Origin: an uncultured Bacteroidales bacterium
GTDB taxonomy: Bacteria > Bacteroidota > Bacteroidia > Bacteroidales > F082
NCBI GenBank assembly: GCA_905234765.1
Contig: CAJOIF010000015.1
Coordinates: 64,035 to 128,034, forward strand
Direction of reading: 5' to 3'
DNA: 64,000 bases
Under the pieces are notes generated by a model that worked only from the letters and a program-made list of their open reading frames with translations, did no database searches and was not told where the DNA came from. Positions 1-8,495 of this stretch are shown in pieces; within the stretch, counting starts at the first letter, position 1; the number at the start of each line of letters is the position of its first letter. Both the position numbers and the translations under genes were made by a program.

Positions 1-60
1 TTATTTTTGAAAAATTGGCTACTTTTGTGCATGAATAATTCATCTAAAACACATAATTCC

Positions 61-1692
61 ATGAAAAAAATTACCTTGATTCTTGCATCGTTTTTGATGC
101 TTATCTGCTTGACAGTTCACGCACAAAACGAACGTGTTTTGCTGTTCGAATGTTTCACCAACACCAGTTGCGGACCTTGCGCCTCACAGAATCCGGCCTT
201 GGACGCGCTCATCAATGCCAATGCCAATCGCATTGCAGCCATCAAGTATCACATGAACTGGCCTGGCGCCAACGATCCGATGTACTTGCATAATACGGTT
301 GACAACAATGCCCGCAAGGGAGTTTATTCTGTCAATTCAGTGCCACATACCGTGGTCGACGGCATACGCTTCTCCAACGTGCCATCTGGTCTTAGCCAAA
401 ATGCGGTCAACAACTGGCTGGCCATTGATTCGCCACTTGAACTGCGCTTGAGCTATGAGTTGGAAGAACCTGCCAACCTTATTACGGTGCATGTCATGGG
501 ACGCTTTACCTCCGCCGTCGAAGGGAACTGCAAACTGTATGTCGGTGTCATCGAGAAGGAAATCCATTACAGCTCGGCTCCTGGCTCAAATGGCGAGCGT
601 GATTTCTACAGCGTGATGAAAAAGCTCCTTCCTTCATCCAGCGGCATTGCCCTCAACAGCACGGAGGCGGGAGATTACTTTGCCTATTCCTTTACGTGGG
701 AGTGGGCCAATGTTTATGATGTGGAACAGTTGGATGCTATTGCTTGGGTGCAGAATGCTGGTACGAAAGAGGTGTATCAAGCATGCAAGTCGAGCACTAG
801 CATCGAACCATTTTTCACGAACGAGGCTGCCTTGAGCGACATCACCAATGTCAAGTCGATGACTTGCACGGGTGTATTCCAACCTAAGGTCGTGTTGACA
901 AACAATGGCAGTGCTCCTTTGACCTCTGCTGAGATTGAAGTACTCGTCAATGGTGGATTGCTGGAAACCGTAAATTGGTCGGGCAACTTGGCCACCTTTG
1001 GTTTTCAGACTGTTGATCTTGGCGCAATCAGCTTCCCCTTTGAGTCGCAGAATGAGTTGACAGTGAGAATCAAGAGCATTAACGGTGTGGCCGATGAATC
1101 TTCTCTGAATGATGCTGTATCATGTTCTTTCATTGGCTCTCCTGATAATGCCGGTAAGGTCCTGAAATTGACAGTTCGTACCGACAACAACCCACAGGAA
1201 ACCACTTGGACAGTGACTAATACAGAAACGGGAGAGATCGTTCTCGAAGGAGGTCCGTACGACACCCCAAACCATAACTATACCGAAACGTTGGAGATCA
1301 CAGCTGACGGTTGTTATGATTTCACTATTTATGATGCAGGTGGCGATGGCCTCACTGATGGTTCGGGTGTCTACGGCCTGAAAGCCGGTGGCACTACCTT
1401 GTTCTCTGGCAACGACTTCGGTTATAGCGAGAGCAACGAGTTCTCGTACGAAGTGTCTGTTGGTGTCGATGAAGTATCAGATATGGTGACAAAGGTTTAT
1501 CCCAACCCGACTTCTGGCCTGTTGAACATTGTTTGCGAAGGCAAGCAGAATGTCACCTTATTTAGTATGGCTGGTCAGCGCGTTTATGAAGGCGTTGCTG
1601 ATGGCTGGCTTCAAATCGACATGAAGGTTTATGGCGCAGGCATCTACGCCGTCCAAATCGGCAACGAGACGCAAAGAATCGTTGTGAAATAA
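61..1692 (+). CDS. Secreted Omp28-like (thioredoxin-fold) protein with T9SS sorting domain
   Basis: This 543-residue protein starts at the ATG that gives a clean signal peptide (hydrophobic residues 4-20, ending HAQ). An upstream in-frame start at 7 would add a non-signal extension and was rejected. After the signal comes an Omp28/thioredoxin-like region with Cys31 and a CGPC motif at residues 37-40, as in redox-active thioredoxin folds. A beta-rich middle follows. The last 75 or so residues begin VYPNPTSG and end TQRIVVK, a typical type A C-terminal sorting domain, so the protein is probably exported by the type IX system and anchored at the cell surface. The stop overlaps the birA start by one base (TAATG), which suggests translational coupling. 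The substrate is unknown. Confidence 0.85.
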   Translation: MKKITLILASFLMLICLTVHAQNERVLLFECFTNTSCGPCASQNPALDALINANANRIAAIKYHMNWPGANDPMYLHNTVDNNARKGVYSVNSVPHTVVDGIRFSNVPSGLSQNAVNNWLAIDSPLELRLSYELEEPANLITVHVMGRFTSAVEGNCKLYVGVIEKEIHYSSAPGSNGERDFYSVMKKLLPSSSGIALNSTEAGDYFAYSFTWEWANVYDVEQLDAIAWVQNAGTKEVYQACKSSTSIEPFFTNEAALSDITNVKSMTCTGVFQPKVVLTNNGSAPLTSAEIEVLVNGGLLETVNWSGNLATFGFQTVDLGAISFPFESQNELTVRIKSINGVADESSLNDAVSCSFIGSPDNAGKVLKLTVRTDNNPQETTWTVTNTETGEIVLEGGPYDTPNHNYTETLEITADGCYDFTIYDAGGDGLTDGSGVYGLKAGGTTLFSGNDFGYSESNEFSYEVSVGVDEVSDMVTKVYPNPTSGLLNIVCEGKQNVTLFSMAGQRVYEGVADGWLQIDMKVYGAGIYAVQIGNETQRIVVK

Positions 1693-2423
1693 TGCTCAAA
1701 TACGTTCATTTAGAGCAGATTGACTCCACCAACGCCTATCTGCAAAGGATGCAGTCAGAGGCCGACATCCGCAACTGGGTGGTGAGTGCCGACGAGCAGA
1801 CTGCGGGCAAGGGTATGGGGAGCAACAGCTGGGAAAGTGAGGTTCTTTCCAACCTCACTTTCTCTTTGGCCTTGGACGTAAGTTTTCTGCCCGCCGAGCG
1901 GCAATTCCTTTTGTCGGAGGCCGTGGCCTTAGGGCTGATACAGGCTTTGGATGATTTACTTCCCACTGAGAAGCTCCACATCAAATGGCCAAATGACATT
2001 TTCTTTGATAACCACAAACTCGCCGGCATCCTTATCAACAGCACGATAAAAGCCAATCGGATGGATGTTTCCATCATCGGCATCGGACTGAATGTCAACC
2101 AGATGCAATTCAAAGATTGGCCAACACATCCGATTTCGCTGCAGCAAATCACGGGCAAGGAATACGACTTGCAGCCATTATTGGAGAAAATCGTAGAAAG
2201 CCTTTATAATAAGGTGGAAATCCTGAAAACCGCCCCGACCGCGATTGAAGAGGCCTATCTGCAACGGCTTTATCGCTACAAGGCATGGGGTAATTACGAG
2301 GTGGACGGAAAGGAAATGCGATTATTCATCACCGACATCGACCCGTTTGGAAGGCTTCTCCTTCAAGATGAAGCGGGGAAAGGCTATGGTTTTGATGTGA
2401 AAGAGATAAAGTTTATCCTCTAA
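1692..2423 (+). CDS. birA: Biotin--[acetyl-CoA-carboxylase] ligase
   Basis: The product is a 243-residue biotin protein ligase, which adenylates biotin and transfers it to a lysine of the biotin carboxyl carrier protein. Visible family motifs are the biotin/ATP loop KGMGSNSW near residues 40-47 and KWPNDIFFDNHKLAGILI near residues 96-113, including the conserved KWPND. There is no N-terminal helix-turn-helix, so this is the monofunctional form that does not repress transcription. The start overlaps the stop of the upstream secreted-protein gene, so the two are probably co-transcribed although no functional link is obvious. Confidence 0.93.
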   Translation: MLKYVHLEQIDSTNAYLQRMQSEADIRNWVVSADEQTAGKGMGSNSWESEVLSNLTFSLALDVSFLPAERQFLLSEAVALGLIQALDDLLPTEKLHIKWPNDIFFDNHKLAGILINSTIKANRMDVSIIGIGLNVNQMQFKDWPTHPISLQQITGKEYDLQPLLEKIVESLYNKVEILKTAPTAIEEAYLQRLYRYKAWGNYEVDGKEMRLFITDIDPFGRLLLQDEAGKGYGFDVKEIKFIL

Positions 2424-2456
2424 ATCATTCCATCATCATCTTAGACGGAATGATTC
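2424..2456. terminator. Hairpin between convergent genes
   Basis: A perfect 9-bp stem (AATCATTCC at 2424-2432 with GGAATGATT at 2448-2456) and a 15-nt loop lie directly after birA and just before the end of the opposite-strand small gene. There is no strong T-run, so it may be a weak or bidirectional terminator. Confidence 0.45.
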
Positions 2457-2458
2457 TG

Positions 2459-2644
2459 CTATACATAGCAAGCGTCTAGTTTTTGGTGAAACAATTCCCC
2501 AAAACGTTCCAAAGACATATAGCCTTTAGGAATGTCGTTCGTTTTATATGACAATGGCATTGAAGATTGAGTTTTTCCGTAAACCACATTCGGCTCTGAT
2601 GCCATTGAGGCTTTTGTTTCTTCAATATTGTCGTATGATTCCAT
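2459..2644 (-). CDS. Small unknown protein (61 aa) with its own promoter
   Basis: This is a 61-residue acidic to neutral protein ending in a segment that reads GYMSLERFGELFHQKLDACY. That tail resembles the end of small Bacteroidetes proteins often found in front of toxin-like partners. No partner gene lies beside it here. The case for a real gene is the -7 box TATTTTTGC at 2671-2663, 18 nt upstream of the start on the same strand, and the hairpin after its stop. No known domain is recognised. A lone antitoxin or small regulator is only a guess. Confidence 0.5.
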   Translation of the reverse strand: MESYDNIEETKASMASEPNVVYGKTQSSMPLSYKTNDIPKGYMSLERFGELFHQKLDACYV

Positions 2645-2662
2645 AGCTCATCCGTTTGGATT

Positions 2663-2671
2663 GCAAAAATA
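2663..2671 (-). promoter_or_regulatory. Promoter -7 box for the 61-aa gene
   Basis: TATTTTTGC on the minus strand matches the Bacteroidetes -7 consensus TAnnTTTG. It lies 18 nt before the start codon of the small gene. Confidence 0.55.
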
Positions 2672-2902
2672 CACATTTTCATAAAAAAATCCATCTCTTT
2701 TTTCCACTTTTCCCTTGCGCAAAAGGAAAAATCTTTAATTTTGCTCCAACAAACACGAAGTCTAACCAATTAGCATTGAAATGAACAAAGCGCATTAGGC
2801 GCAACGACGAAAAACGGCATATTTTAAACCATAGCGTTTGCTATTTGTTCGGTAACATTCTGAAACCTGAGAAATTTCAAAAAATGTTTCAACTAGAACA
2901 AG

Positions 2903-3062
2903 TTGTAAATGTCTGCGTAAAGCGTGGGCACGACTTGTCTGTTGAAACGGGTATTCTCAGGACCTCAGAATGTGGATAAGAAATGTCCACGTTTTTATTG
3001 TCCTGCATGAACCCCGTTTCCGATAAGTAGCCACGCAAATCATAAAGCAGACAATAATACAA
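2903..3062. ncRNA. Candidate long-hairpin RNA (6S-like shape)
   Basis: The gap between the small gene and the GLUG-repeat gene holds nested complementary segments forming one rod of about 160 nt. Pairs from outside in: TTGT 2903-2906/ACAA 3059-3062, TGTCTG 2910-2915/CAGACA 3048-3053, GCGTGG 2922-2927/CCACGC 3031-3036, GAAACGGG 2944-2951/CCCGTTTC 3013-3020 (with one wobble or bulge), CAGGAC 2958-2963/GTCCTG 3000-3005, GTGGA 2972-2976/TCCAC 2986-2990. The largest internal loop lies midway, between the GCGTGG and GAAACGGG stems, as in 6S RNA. No clear promoter or T-run terminator was found, so strand and function are open. It could instead be a structured leader of the downstream gene. Confidence 0.4.
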
Positions 3063-3081
3063 ACAATAAAATCTAATCGCT

Positions 3082-5922
3082 ATGAATAAATGTATTAAAA
3101 CAATGGTCATCAGCTTATTGCTGATACTCTCCATGCCGATGGCAAAACTCTCGGCACAAGTTTCCACTTGGGATGGCACTTATGAGCCTTGGACCCACGG
3201 CACAGGAACGGAAGCCGACCCGTTCTTGATAGAAAACGCGCAACAGTTGGCTTATTTGGCCTATCGCGTGAACAATGGCTTGGATGCTGGCGGTGGGCAT
3301 GTTTCTAACCATGATTACCATTACAAATTGATGGTGGATGTTGACCTTAATGGCAGTGAGGATTTTCAATGGACACCGATTGGGTATTGGAATTCTGATG
3401 CTGATTATCAATGCTTTGGTGGTCATTTTGATGGAAATAATTATGTCATCACAAACTTGTATATATCTAGCAATGCAAATAGAATCGGTCTTTTTGGATT
3501 TGTAAATAATGCCATTATTGAAAATTTAAATACCGTTCAAAACACTGTCGTTACTACTAATTATGCGGCAGGAGGTATCGTGGGATCTGCTATTGGAACG
3601 ACATCTATTAGAAATTGCAATAATCTATCTGGTAGCGTTTCTTCTGAAGATTCTTCTGGAGGTATACTAGGAAGTTGCTTAAATAATGCAATAGTTCATA
3701 TTAGCAATTGCAGTAACCATGGAGAAGTCTCTTCTCACAAACAGGTAGGAGGAATTGCTGGATGTATATACTATAGTGATGTTAGTATTATAAATTGTTA
3801 CAACAAAGGTAATGTTGAGGTCTCGGGTGGAATAAACTATCAGCATGCTGGTGGTATTCTTGGACTTAATTTTGTAAGTACAGCAATTGTTACAAATTGT
3901 TACAATACAGGCAATGCTAGTATTGTTGGCGATGGACATTCACATTTTGCAGGAGGAGTGGTCGGTTTAAGTAGTTATAATGTTGCAAATGTGACGAATT
4001 GTTATAATGTTGGGAATGTTGCTATTACCAGTTATGGAAATGTCGGTGGAATAGGAAATATCGATTATGGGGGAAGTGTAAACGCCATCAATTGTTATTA
4101 TCTCAACACTTGTGGAGGCAATAATACCTATGGTGGCGAGCCTAAAACGAGTGTCTATATGAAGTCTCCAGAATTTATTGATGTCCTTAATAGTGGTACA
4201 GATATTTGGACACAGGATATTTATAATGTCAATCAAGGATATCCTATCTTCTCAGATATTCTTTATATGTCAATAACTACCACAGATGCCACTAACATTA
4301 CACAAACACATTCAACTCTAAATGGAAGTACCTATCCTGAAGAAATGATAGTATCATCAGGCTTTGAGTACAAAAAAGCATCCGATTTGAGTTTTCAAAC
4401 CATAACAATCCCTGGTAGTGGAACCATCTCAACAACATTGTCGGGATTAGAGCCAAACACCCAATACCAGTATCGTGTTTTCTGCATCCTAAATGATAAC
4501 AGCACTTATTATGGCGGTGTTAAAACCTTTACTACGTTGCCTGTAAGTATTACCACCTATTCTGCTACAGATGTAGCAGCAACCTCGGCCACTTTGCACG
4601 GCTCCATTGATGTTGGAGATGCCACACTAATCAATAAGGGTTTTGAATATCGCGAAGTTGGCGAAACGGACTATATTACAATAAATATTGTAGAGAATGC
4701 GAATGTTTTTGCCGCACAACTATCTGAACTTCAGGTGAACACCACATACGAGTACAGAACCTTTTTGAATGTCGCCGAAAGTCCATCGACCTATTATGGT
4801 TCAACAAAAACTTTTGAAGTAACATGGTTGAATTTGGACACTATCTGCGTTTATGATGCCGAAATGCTCCGTTGGGTTTCAGAACAATGCAATAGTGGCA
4901 TCACATTCGAGGGCAAATGTATCAAGTTGATGAATGACATCACGCTTCCGCTGAATGTTCCTAACAACATGACATCCATTGGTGCATATCCGAATTACCC
5001 ATTCAAAGGCACTTTCGATGGCAACGGGAAACTTATCACCAATCTCTACATTGACCAACCCAACACGCCTTACCAAGGCTTCTTTGGCTATACATTGAAC
5101 GCCAACCTTTACAACGTCGGATTGGTGAATATCACTGCCAGCGGACGAAACTATACTGGCGGCATGGTCGCATACGCAAAGAACACTTACATGCGCGATT
5201 GTTATGTAAACGGTGGAACATTGTTTGCCTTGAGTTATTGCGGTGGTTTGATGGGATATCAGGAGCAAGGCACCAACTCCATCATTTCGGGTTGCTACAA
5301 CACTTGCGAAGTGACAGGCAATAACTACGTAGGCGGCTTGATTGGCTTTAGCAACTACAGCACAGTGCGCAATAGCTATGTGGCAGGTAGGGTTTCCGCC
5401 CAAGGTGAGCCAGTCGGTGCCATTATCGGAGGGGCCAATGAAGTGCTGATGTACTACTGCTATTTCAGCACAGAACTCACAGGACAGACCAATGCCATAG
5501 GTTGGAACAACATAGGCAAAGACGGCGGACAAATGCGTGACCCGCAATTCGTAAACACCTTGAACCAAAATCTGACGACACCTGTATGGATGGCAGACTA
5601 CACGAACCATATCAACAACGGATTCCCCATCATCAAATGGCAACGTCCAGGCACTGGTGTAGAGGAACACGATGCTGCGAAGAGCTGCATTTCTCTCTAT
5701 CCTAATCCTGCTAATGATTTCGTCATTATCCAATCAGACGATTCAAATGTTTCATTAAAATATGTGGAAGTCTATGATGTCACAGGAAGAATGGTGATGT
5801 CAGAGGTCTTGGACGGACAGAACCAAATGTTCAATGTCGCCAAACTTGTTTCTGGCGTCTATCATGTTCGTGTGCAAACCAGCAATGGATGTTGTACGAA
5901 TTTGAAACTGATTGTCCAATAA
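3082..5922 (+). CDS. Secreted GLUG-repeat protein with FN3-like domains and T9SS sorting domain
   Basis: This is a 946-residue secreted protein. The signal peptide covers residues 1-25, ending LSAQ. Residues about 30-390 and 600-860 hold repeats of the GLUG type (recurring GG(I/L)xG and N-C-Y-N motifs such as GGIAGCIYYSDVSIINCYNK), which are predicted to form beta-solenoid surfaces. Between the blocks are two fibronectin type III-like domains of about 90 residues each (both with TTY and TYxY(R) strands). The C-terminus starts SLYPNPANDF and is a T9SS sorting domain. The likely role is adhesion or binding at the cell surface, but the ligand cannot be read from the sequence. Part of the gene (3440-4300) is more AT-rich than the rest. 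Confidence 0.82.
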   Translation: MNKCIKTMVISLLLILSMPMAKLSAQVSTWDGTYEPWTHGTGTEADPFLIENAQQLAYLAYRVNNGLDAGGGHVSNHDYHYKLMVDVDLNGSEDFQWTPIGYWNSDADYQCFGGHFDGNNYVITNLYISSNANRIGLFGFVNNAIIENLNTVQNTVVTTNYAAGGIVGSAIGTTSIRNCNNLSGSVSSEDSSGGILGSCLNNAIVHISNCSNHGEVSSHKQVGGIAGCIYYSDVSIINCYNKGNVEVSGGINYQHAGGILGLNFVSTAIVTNCYNTGNASIVGDGHSHFAGGVVGLSSYNVANVTNCYNVGNVAITSYGNVGGIGNIDYGGSVNAINCYYLNTCGGNNTYGGEPKTSVYMKSPEFIDVLNSGTDIWTQDIYNVNQGYPIFSDILYMSITTTDATNITQTHSTLNGSTYPEEMIVSSGFEYKKASDLSFQTITIPGSGTISTTLSGLEPNTQYQYRVFCILNDNSTYYGGVKTFTTLPVSITTYSATDVAATSATLHGSIDVGDATLINKGFEYREVGETDYITINIVENANVFAAQLSELQVNTTYEYRTFLNVAESPSTYYGSTKTFEVTWLNLDTICVYDAEMLRWVSEQCNSGITFEGKCIKLMNDITLPLNVPNNMTSIGAYPNYPFKGTFDGNGKLITNLYIDQPNTPYQGFFGYTLNANLYNVGLVNITASGRNYTGGMVAYAKNTYMRDCYVNGGTLFALSYCGGLMGYQEQGTNSIISGCYNTCEVTGNNYVGGLIGFSNYSTVRNSYVAGRVSAQGEPVGAIIGGANEVLMYYCYFSTELTGQTNAIGWNNIGKDGGQMRDPQFVNTLNQNLTTPVWMADYTNHINNGFPIIKWQRPGTGVEEHDAAKSCISLYPNPANDFVIIQSDDSNVSLKYVEVYDVTGRMVMSEVLDGQNQMFNVAKLVSGVYHVRVQTSNGCCTNLKLIVQ

Positions 5923-5972
5923 CCATGTAGATGAGCAACATTAGTTTACATATTGACTTAGGACTACAGAAA

Positions 5973-6110
5973 CTGCGTCGCTTTGCGTCATTGCGAGGCA
6001 CGAAGCAATCCAGAGTTGTGGCTTCAGAAGCAGATGGCACTTCATCGTTTGCTGGCACTTCATTTCTGGTTTGCTTCGTCGTTCCTCCTCGCAATGACGC
6101 GAAGCGGCAG
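5973..6110. repeat. Palindromic intergenic element (family R2), two inverted arms
   Basis: Two arms of about 43-46 bp in opposite orientation (5973-6015 and 6065-6110) share GCGTCATTGCGAGG and GACGAAGCAA-type ends. They enclose about 50 bp that contains TGGCACTTCAT twice. A single arm of the same family lies at 59494-59534. The element sits in the leader of the lipoprotein gene at 6166. It has no coding capacity and resembles a small non-autonomous palindromic repeat. Confidence 0.75.
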
Positions 6111-6165
6111 ATATGTCTCTCGTATTAATGCAAACCAAATCATCTATTTATCATACTTTACTATC

Positions 6166-8133
6166 ATGAATAAACGACATTTGACCATCCTATCATTCGC
6201 CACGCTATTGTGCGTGATGTTTCTCGGTGTATCTTCTTGCAAAAAAGATGATGCACCTAATGCAAATAAAGCGGATTTCTTCATAGATGCCGCATTCCTA
6301 CCTGAAAGCGAAACCAATGGTGAAGTAGCACCTCGTCTTGTGGTCAACTTTAATGATGAAGCGGCTATGATTGAACTCCGACGGCCCTCTTCTGGCAATC
6401 CGATGGAAACCGTACTCCTCCTTTGTCCTGACAATGAGGCTATGATGATGTGCGGCAACGATAGCCAAATGTTCTGTGCCGCATACGACATGGAAACCTA
6501 TACACCGTCGCACGATGTGCTTATTGTAACTCCTATGGACGAGAATTCGTTGCTGCTTACTAAAGGTTTTATGAACTGGAACACAAACACACTGACGACA
6601 GGAGACATGATGGTTCTTCCATTGGAAGGAACTGCAAAAAGCCATAGAAGAAATGGAAATGATGACATTGATGGATTCACCAGAAAGTATTTCTTCAATC
6701 ATTTCGTTAAGCCACTTGCGGAAAAATTTGACCAAGTAGAGAGCTTTTGTGGCGTTTTCGGAATACAGGGCGGCATTGCATTTACTTACATAAAAACAAC
6801 AATAACAACAGGGCTTACTACCATTTTGTATTCTGATGATCCTGAGGGATTATACGATGCCACGGAATACTCTGTCACAAATTGGACAGGCTCAGTGGTC
6901 CAAGATGGCATCCTGAATCTACTTCCAGAAAAGTACAGCGAAGTGGCATCCAGATTCTTCTCCATATTAAGTTGGCATGAAGATGGTGGTCATGGCAAAG
7001 TTAATGATTACGTAGGTGAGGAAAACGATGACTTTTCTTATACCACCTTCTGGGGGCAATCGACTAATGCGGCAGAATCGGCAGGAGTAATTGCTATTCA
7101 TCCTCCAGCGTATCATGTAAACTTGGATGTATCAAATGTTACAGAAAACTCTGCCTATCTAAAGGGTCGCTTTCAATACACTTCCAGCATAACGCCAGTA
7201 GAGATGGGCTATATATTCAAGATAAGCGGAGGTCCGGAGCATACAGAACAGGACATGAATTTCCAAGGGAGAACCGTGTCTGATCTGCAAAAAGCCACCA
7301 AATATACGGCATTCGCATACGTAAAAAACGCCTTTGGCGACAGAGTGTTAAGTCCTGGAGTATCCTTTTGGACACTTGGCTTTGAGGCTTTCCCCAATTC
7401 GCTTACCTTCCCCGCTGAAGGCGACACCAAGTATGTGGGATTATGCTATTCCCATGATGACATCACCAGTTGGGACATCACAAGCAAACCATCTTGGTGT
7501 TCCACCACTATAGATGAACTTGGATTGCTTGCTGTGACAGTTGGCGCATCGACAGAATCTCGTAGCGGCACTATCATCATTAAAGCCCACTCCAACGCAC
7601 TTGGCACTATTACAGAGAACCTCGAGGTGACACAGCTTGGCGCAAATGGTTGGGATGGTACTGCATGGGTGTTTACGGGTAGGGTAACAACCAACGATTT
7701 TGAAGGTCATACCTCATCCGAGGAAATAACATTGACCCTTATGGTGAATAGCGTTTCAAATAAAGACATCATGTTCAGTTGGGCAGAAGCACTTTCTGTC
7801 GCTGCTAACAATGGTTACAGCGACAATTATGTATTAAACGGAAACGGAAAACTGGTTTATTCCGCTACCGCGGGATATTCTGGAAATTGGGGCAGTAACC
7901 ACATCACCAGCCAAGTCACTTTTGTTCGTACGAGTTCAACTACGGCAACTGCAAACTTAAACTACAGAGAAACCTTTAGCAATTATGTTACAACAGTGTC
8001 TGGAACATTGCAAGGGACTTTGATTAATGCCAAAGAGATTGGAGATTACGAGGCTATCAACAATTTCAGCCTTCCCATTTGTAATCATAGAGTGCCGAAA
8101 AGTTCCGAACACTTTCGATATCAAGGAGATTAA
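6166..8133 (+). CDS. Lipoprotein with FN3-like and BACON domains
   Basis: The product is a 655-residue predicted lipoprotein: the signal peptide ends LGVSSC at residue 24, followed by KKDD. The ATG at 6166 is chosen because it gives the lipoprotein signal. A longer reading from 5983 runs through the palindromic repeat and is not credible. Residues about 25-310 are of unknown fold. Residues about 315-410 look FN3-like. Residues about 410-490 (from FPNSLTFPAEGDTKYV to LEVTQLG) match the BACON domain, often found in surface proteins for polysaccharide or mucin binding. The C-terminal 150 residues are unassigned. A strong terminator follows the stop. Confidence 0.75.
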   Translation: MNKRHLTILSFATLLCVMFLGVSSCKKDDAPNANKADFFIDAAFLPESETNGEVAPRLVVNFNDEAAMIELRRPSSGNPMETVLLLCPDNEAMMMCGNDSQMFCAAYDMETYTPSHDVLIVTPMDENSLLLTKGFMNWNTNTLTTGDMMVLPLEGTAKSHRRNGNDDIDGFTRKYFFNHFVKPLAEKFDQVESFCGVFGIQGGIAFTYIKTTITTGLTTILYSDDPEGLYDATEYSVTNWTGSVVQDGILNLLPEKYSEVASRFFSILSWHEDGGHGKVNDYVGEENDDFSYTTFWGQSTNAAESAGVIAIHPPAYHVNLDVSNVTENSAYLKGRFQYTSSITPVEMGYIFKISGGPEHTEQDMNFQGRTVSDLQKATKYTAFAYVKNAFGDRVLSPGVSFWTLGFEAFPNSLTFPAEGDTKYVGLCYSHDDITSWDITSKPSWCSTTIDELGLLAVTVGASTESRSGTIIIKAHSNALGTITENLEVTQLGANGWDGTAWVFTGRVTTNDFEGHTSSEEITLTLMVNSVSNKDIMFSWAEALSVAANNGYSDNYVLNGNGKLVYSATAGYSGNWGSNHITSQVTFVRTSSTTATANLNYRETFSNYVTTVSGTLQGTLINAKEIGDYEAINNFSLPICNHRVPKSSEHFRYQGD

Positions 8134-8145
8134 ATTCTTGCTGTA

Positions 8146-8174
8146 GAGGGCGACTAAAAAGGTCGCTCTCTTTG
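8146..8174 (+). terminator. Rho-independent terminator after the BACON lipoprotein gene
   Basis: A 9-bp stem (GAGGGCGAC 8146-8154 with GTCGCTCTC 8162-8170, one G-T pair), a 7-nt loop and a following T-rich run begin 12 nt after the stop codon. Confidence 0.8.
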
Positions 8175-8396
8175 TTTGGTATTAAAGTCAGCCTTAGAAA
8201 CCCCTATTTTGAACTGTAACGGTGTAACGCTAGTCTTTTCCTGATTTTGGTTGACAGTTTTTTGCTTTTTTCCTGACACCGTTGACAGTATTCATTTTTC
8301 CGTGTGGTTTTCAATGATAATCTCCCATATTTCGAATACTGTTCGTACAGAGTCTTCGGATAGGAAATTTATTTTGATCCCTTAAAATTCTGCAAA

Positions 8397-8429
8397 TTTG
8401 GTATCTTTTTCGGAAAAAGTGTATTTTTG
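8397..8429 (+). promoter_or_regulatory. Promoter of ATPase A
   Basis: TTTG at 8397-8400, a 21-nt spacer and TATTTTTG at 8422-8429 match the Bacteroidetes primary promoter. The -7 box is part of the first 33-bp repeat unit, so whatever binds the repeats would cover the promoter. Confidence 0.75.
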
Positions 8430-8488
8430 CCACATAAAATCATAAGAAAAAGTGTATTTTATAGGCATGATTTTTAAGGAAAAAGTGT
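8413..8488 (+). repeat. Three-unit 33-bp array of ATPase A
   Basis: GAAAAAGTGT begins at 8413, 8446 and 8479, an exact 33-bp period. The first two units continue ATTTT and are joined by an A/T-rich linker containing AAAAT or ATTTTT. The unit core AGTGTA is specific to this gene. The array covers the -7 box and the whole leader up to the start codon at 8496. Confidence 0.9.
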
Positions 8489-8495
8489 TAAATAT

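Noticed and set aside
4879..5733. 284-residue minus-strand open frame inside the GLUG-repeat gene
   Set aside because: It lies wholly within a well-supported gene, has no promoter and matches no protein style. The other long antisense frames (24637-25620, 51409-52602, 11116-11778, 48165-48911) are rejected on the same grounds.
5931..6138. Small open frames on both strands
   Set aside because: They fall inside the palindromic repeat R2 and mirror each other.
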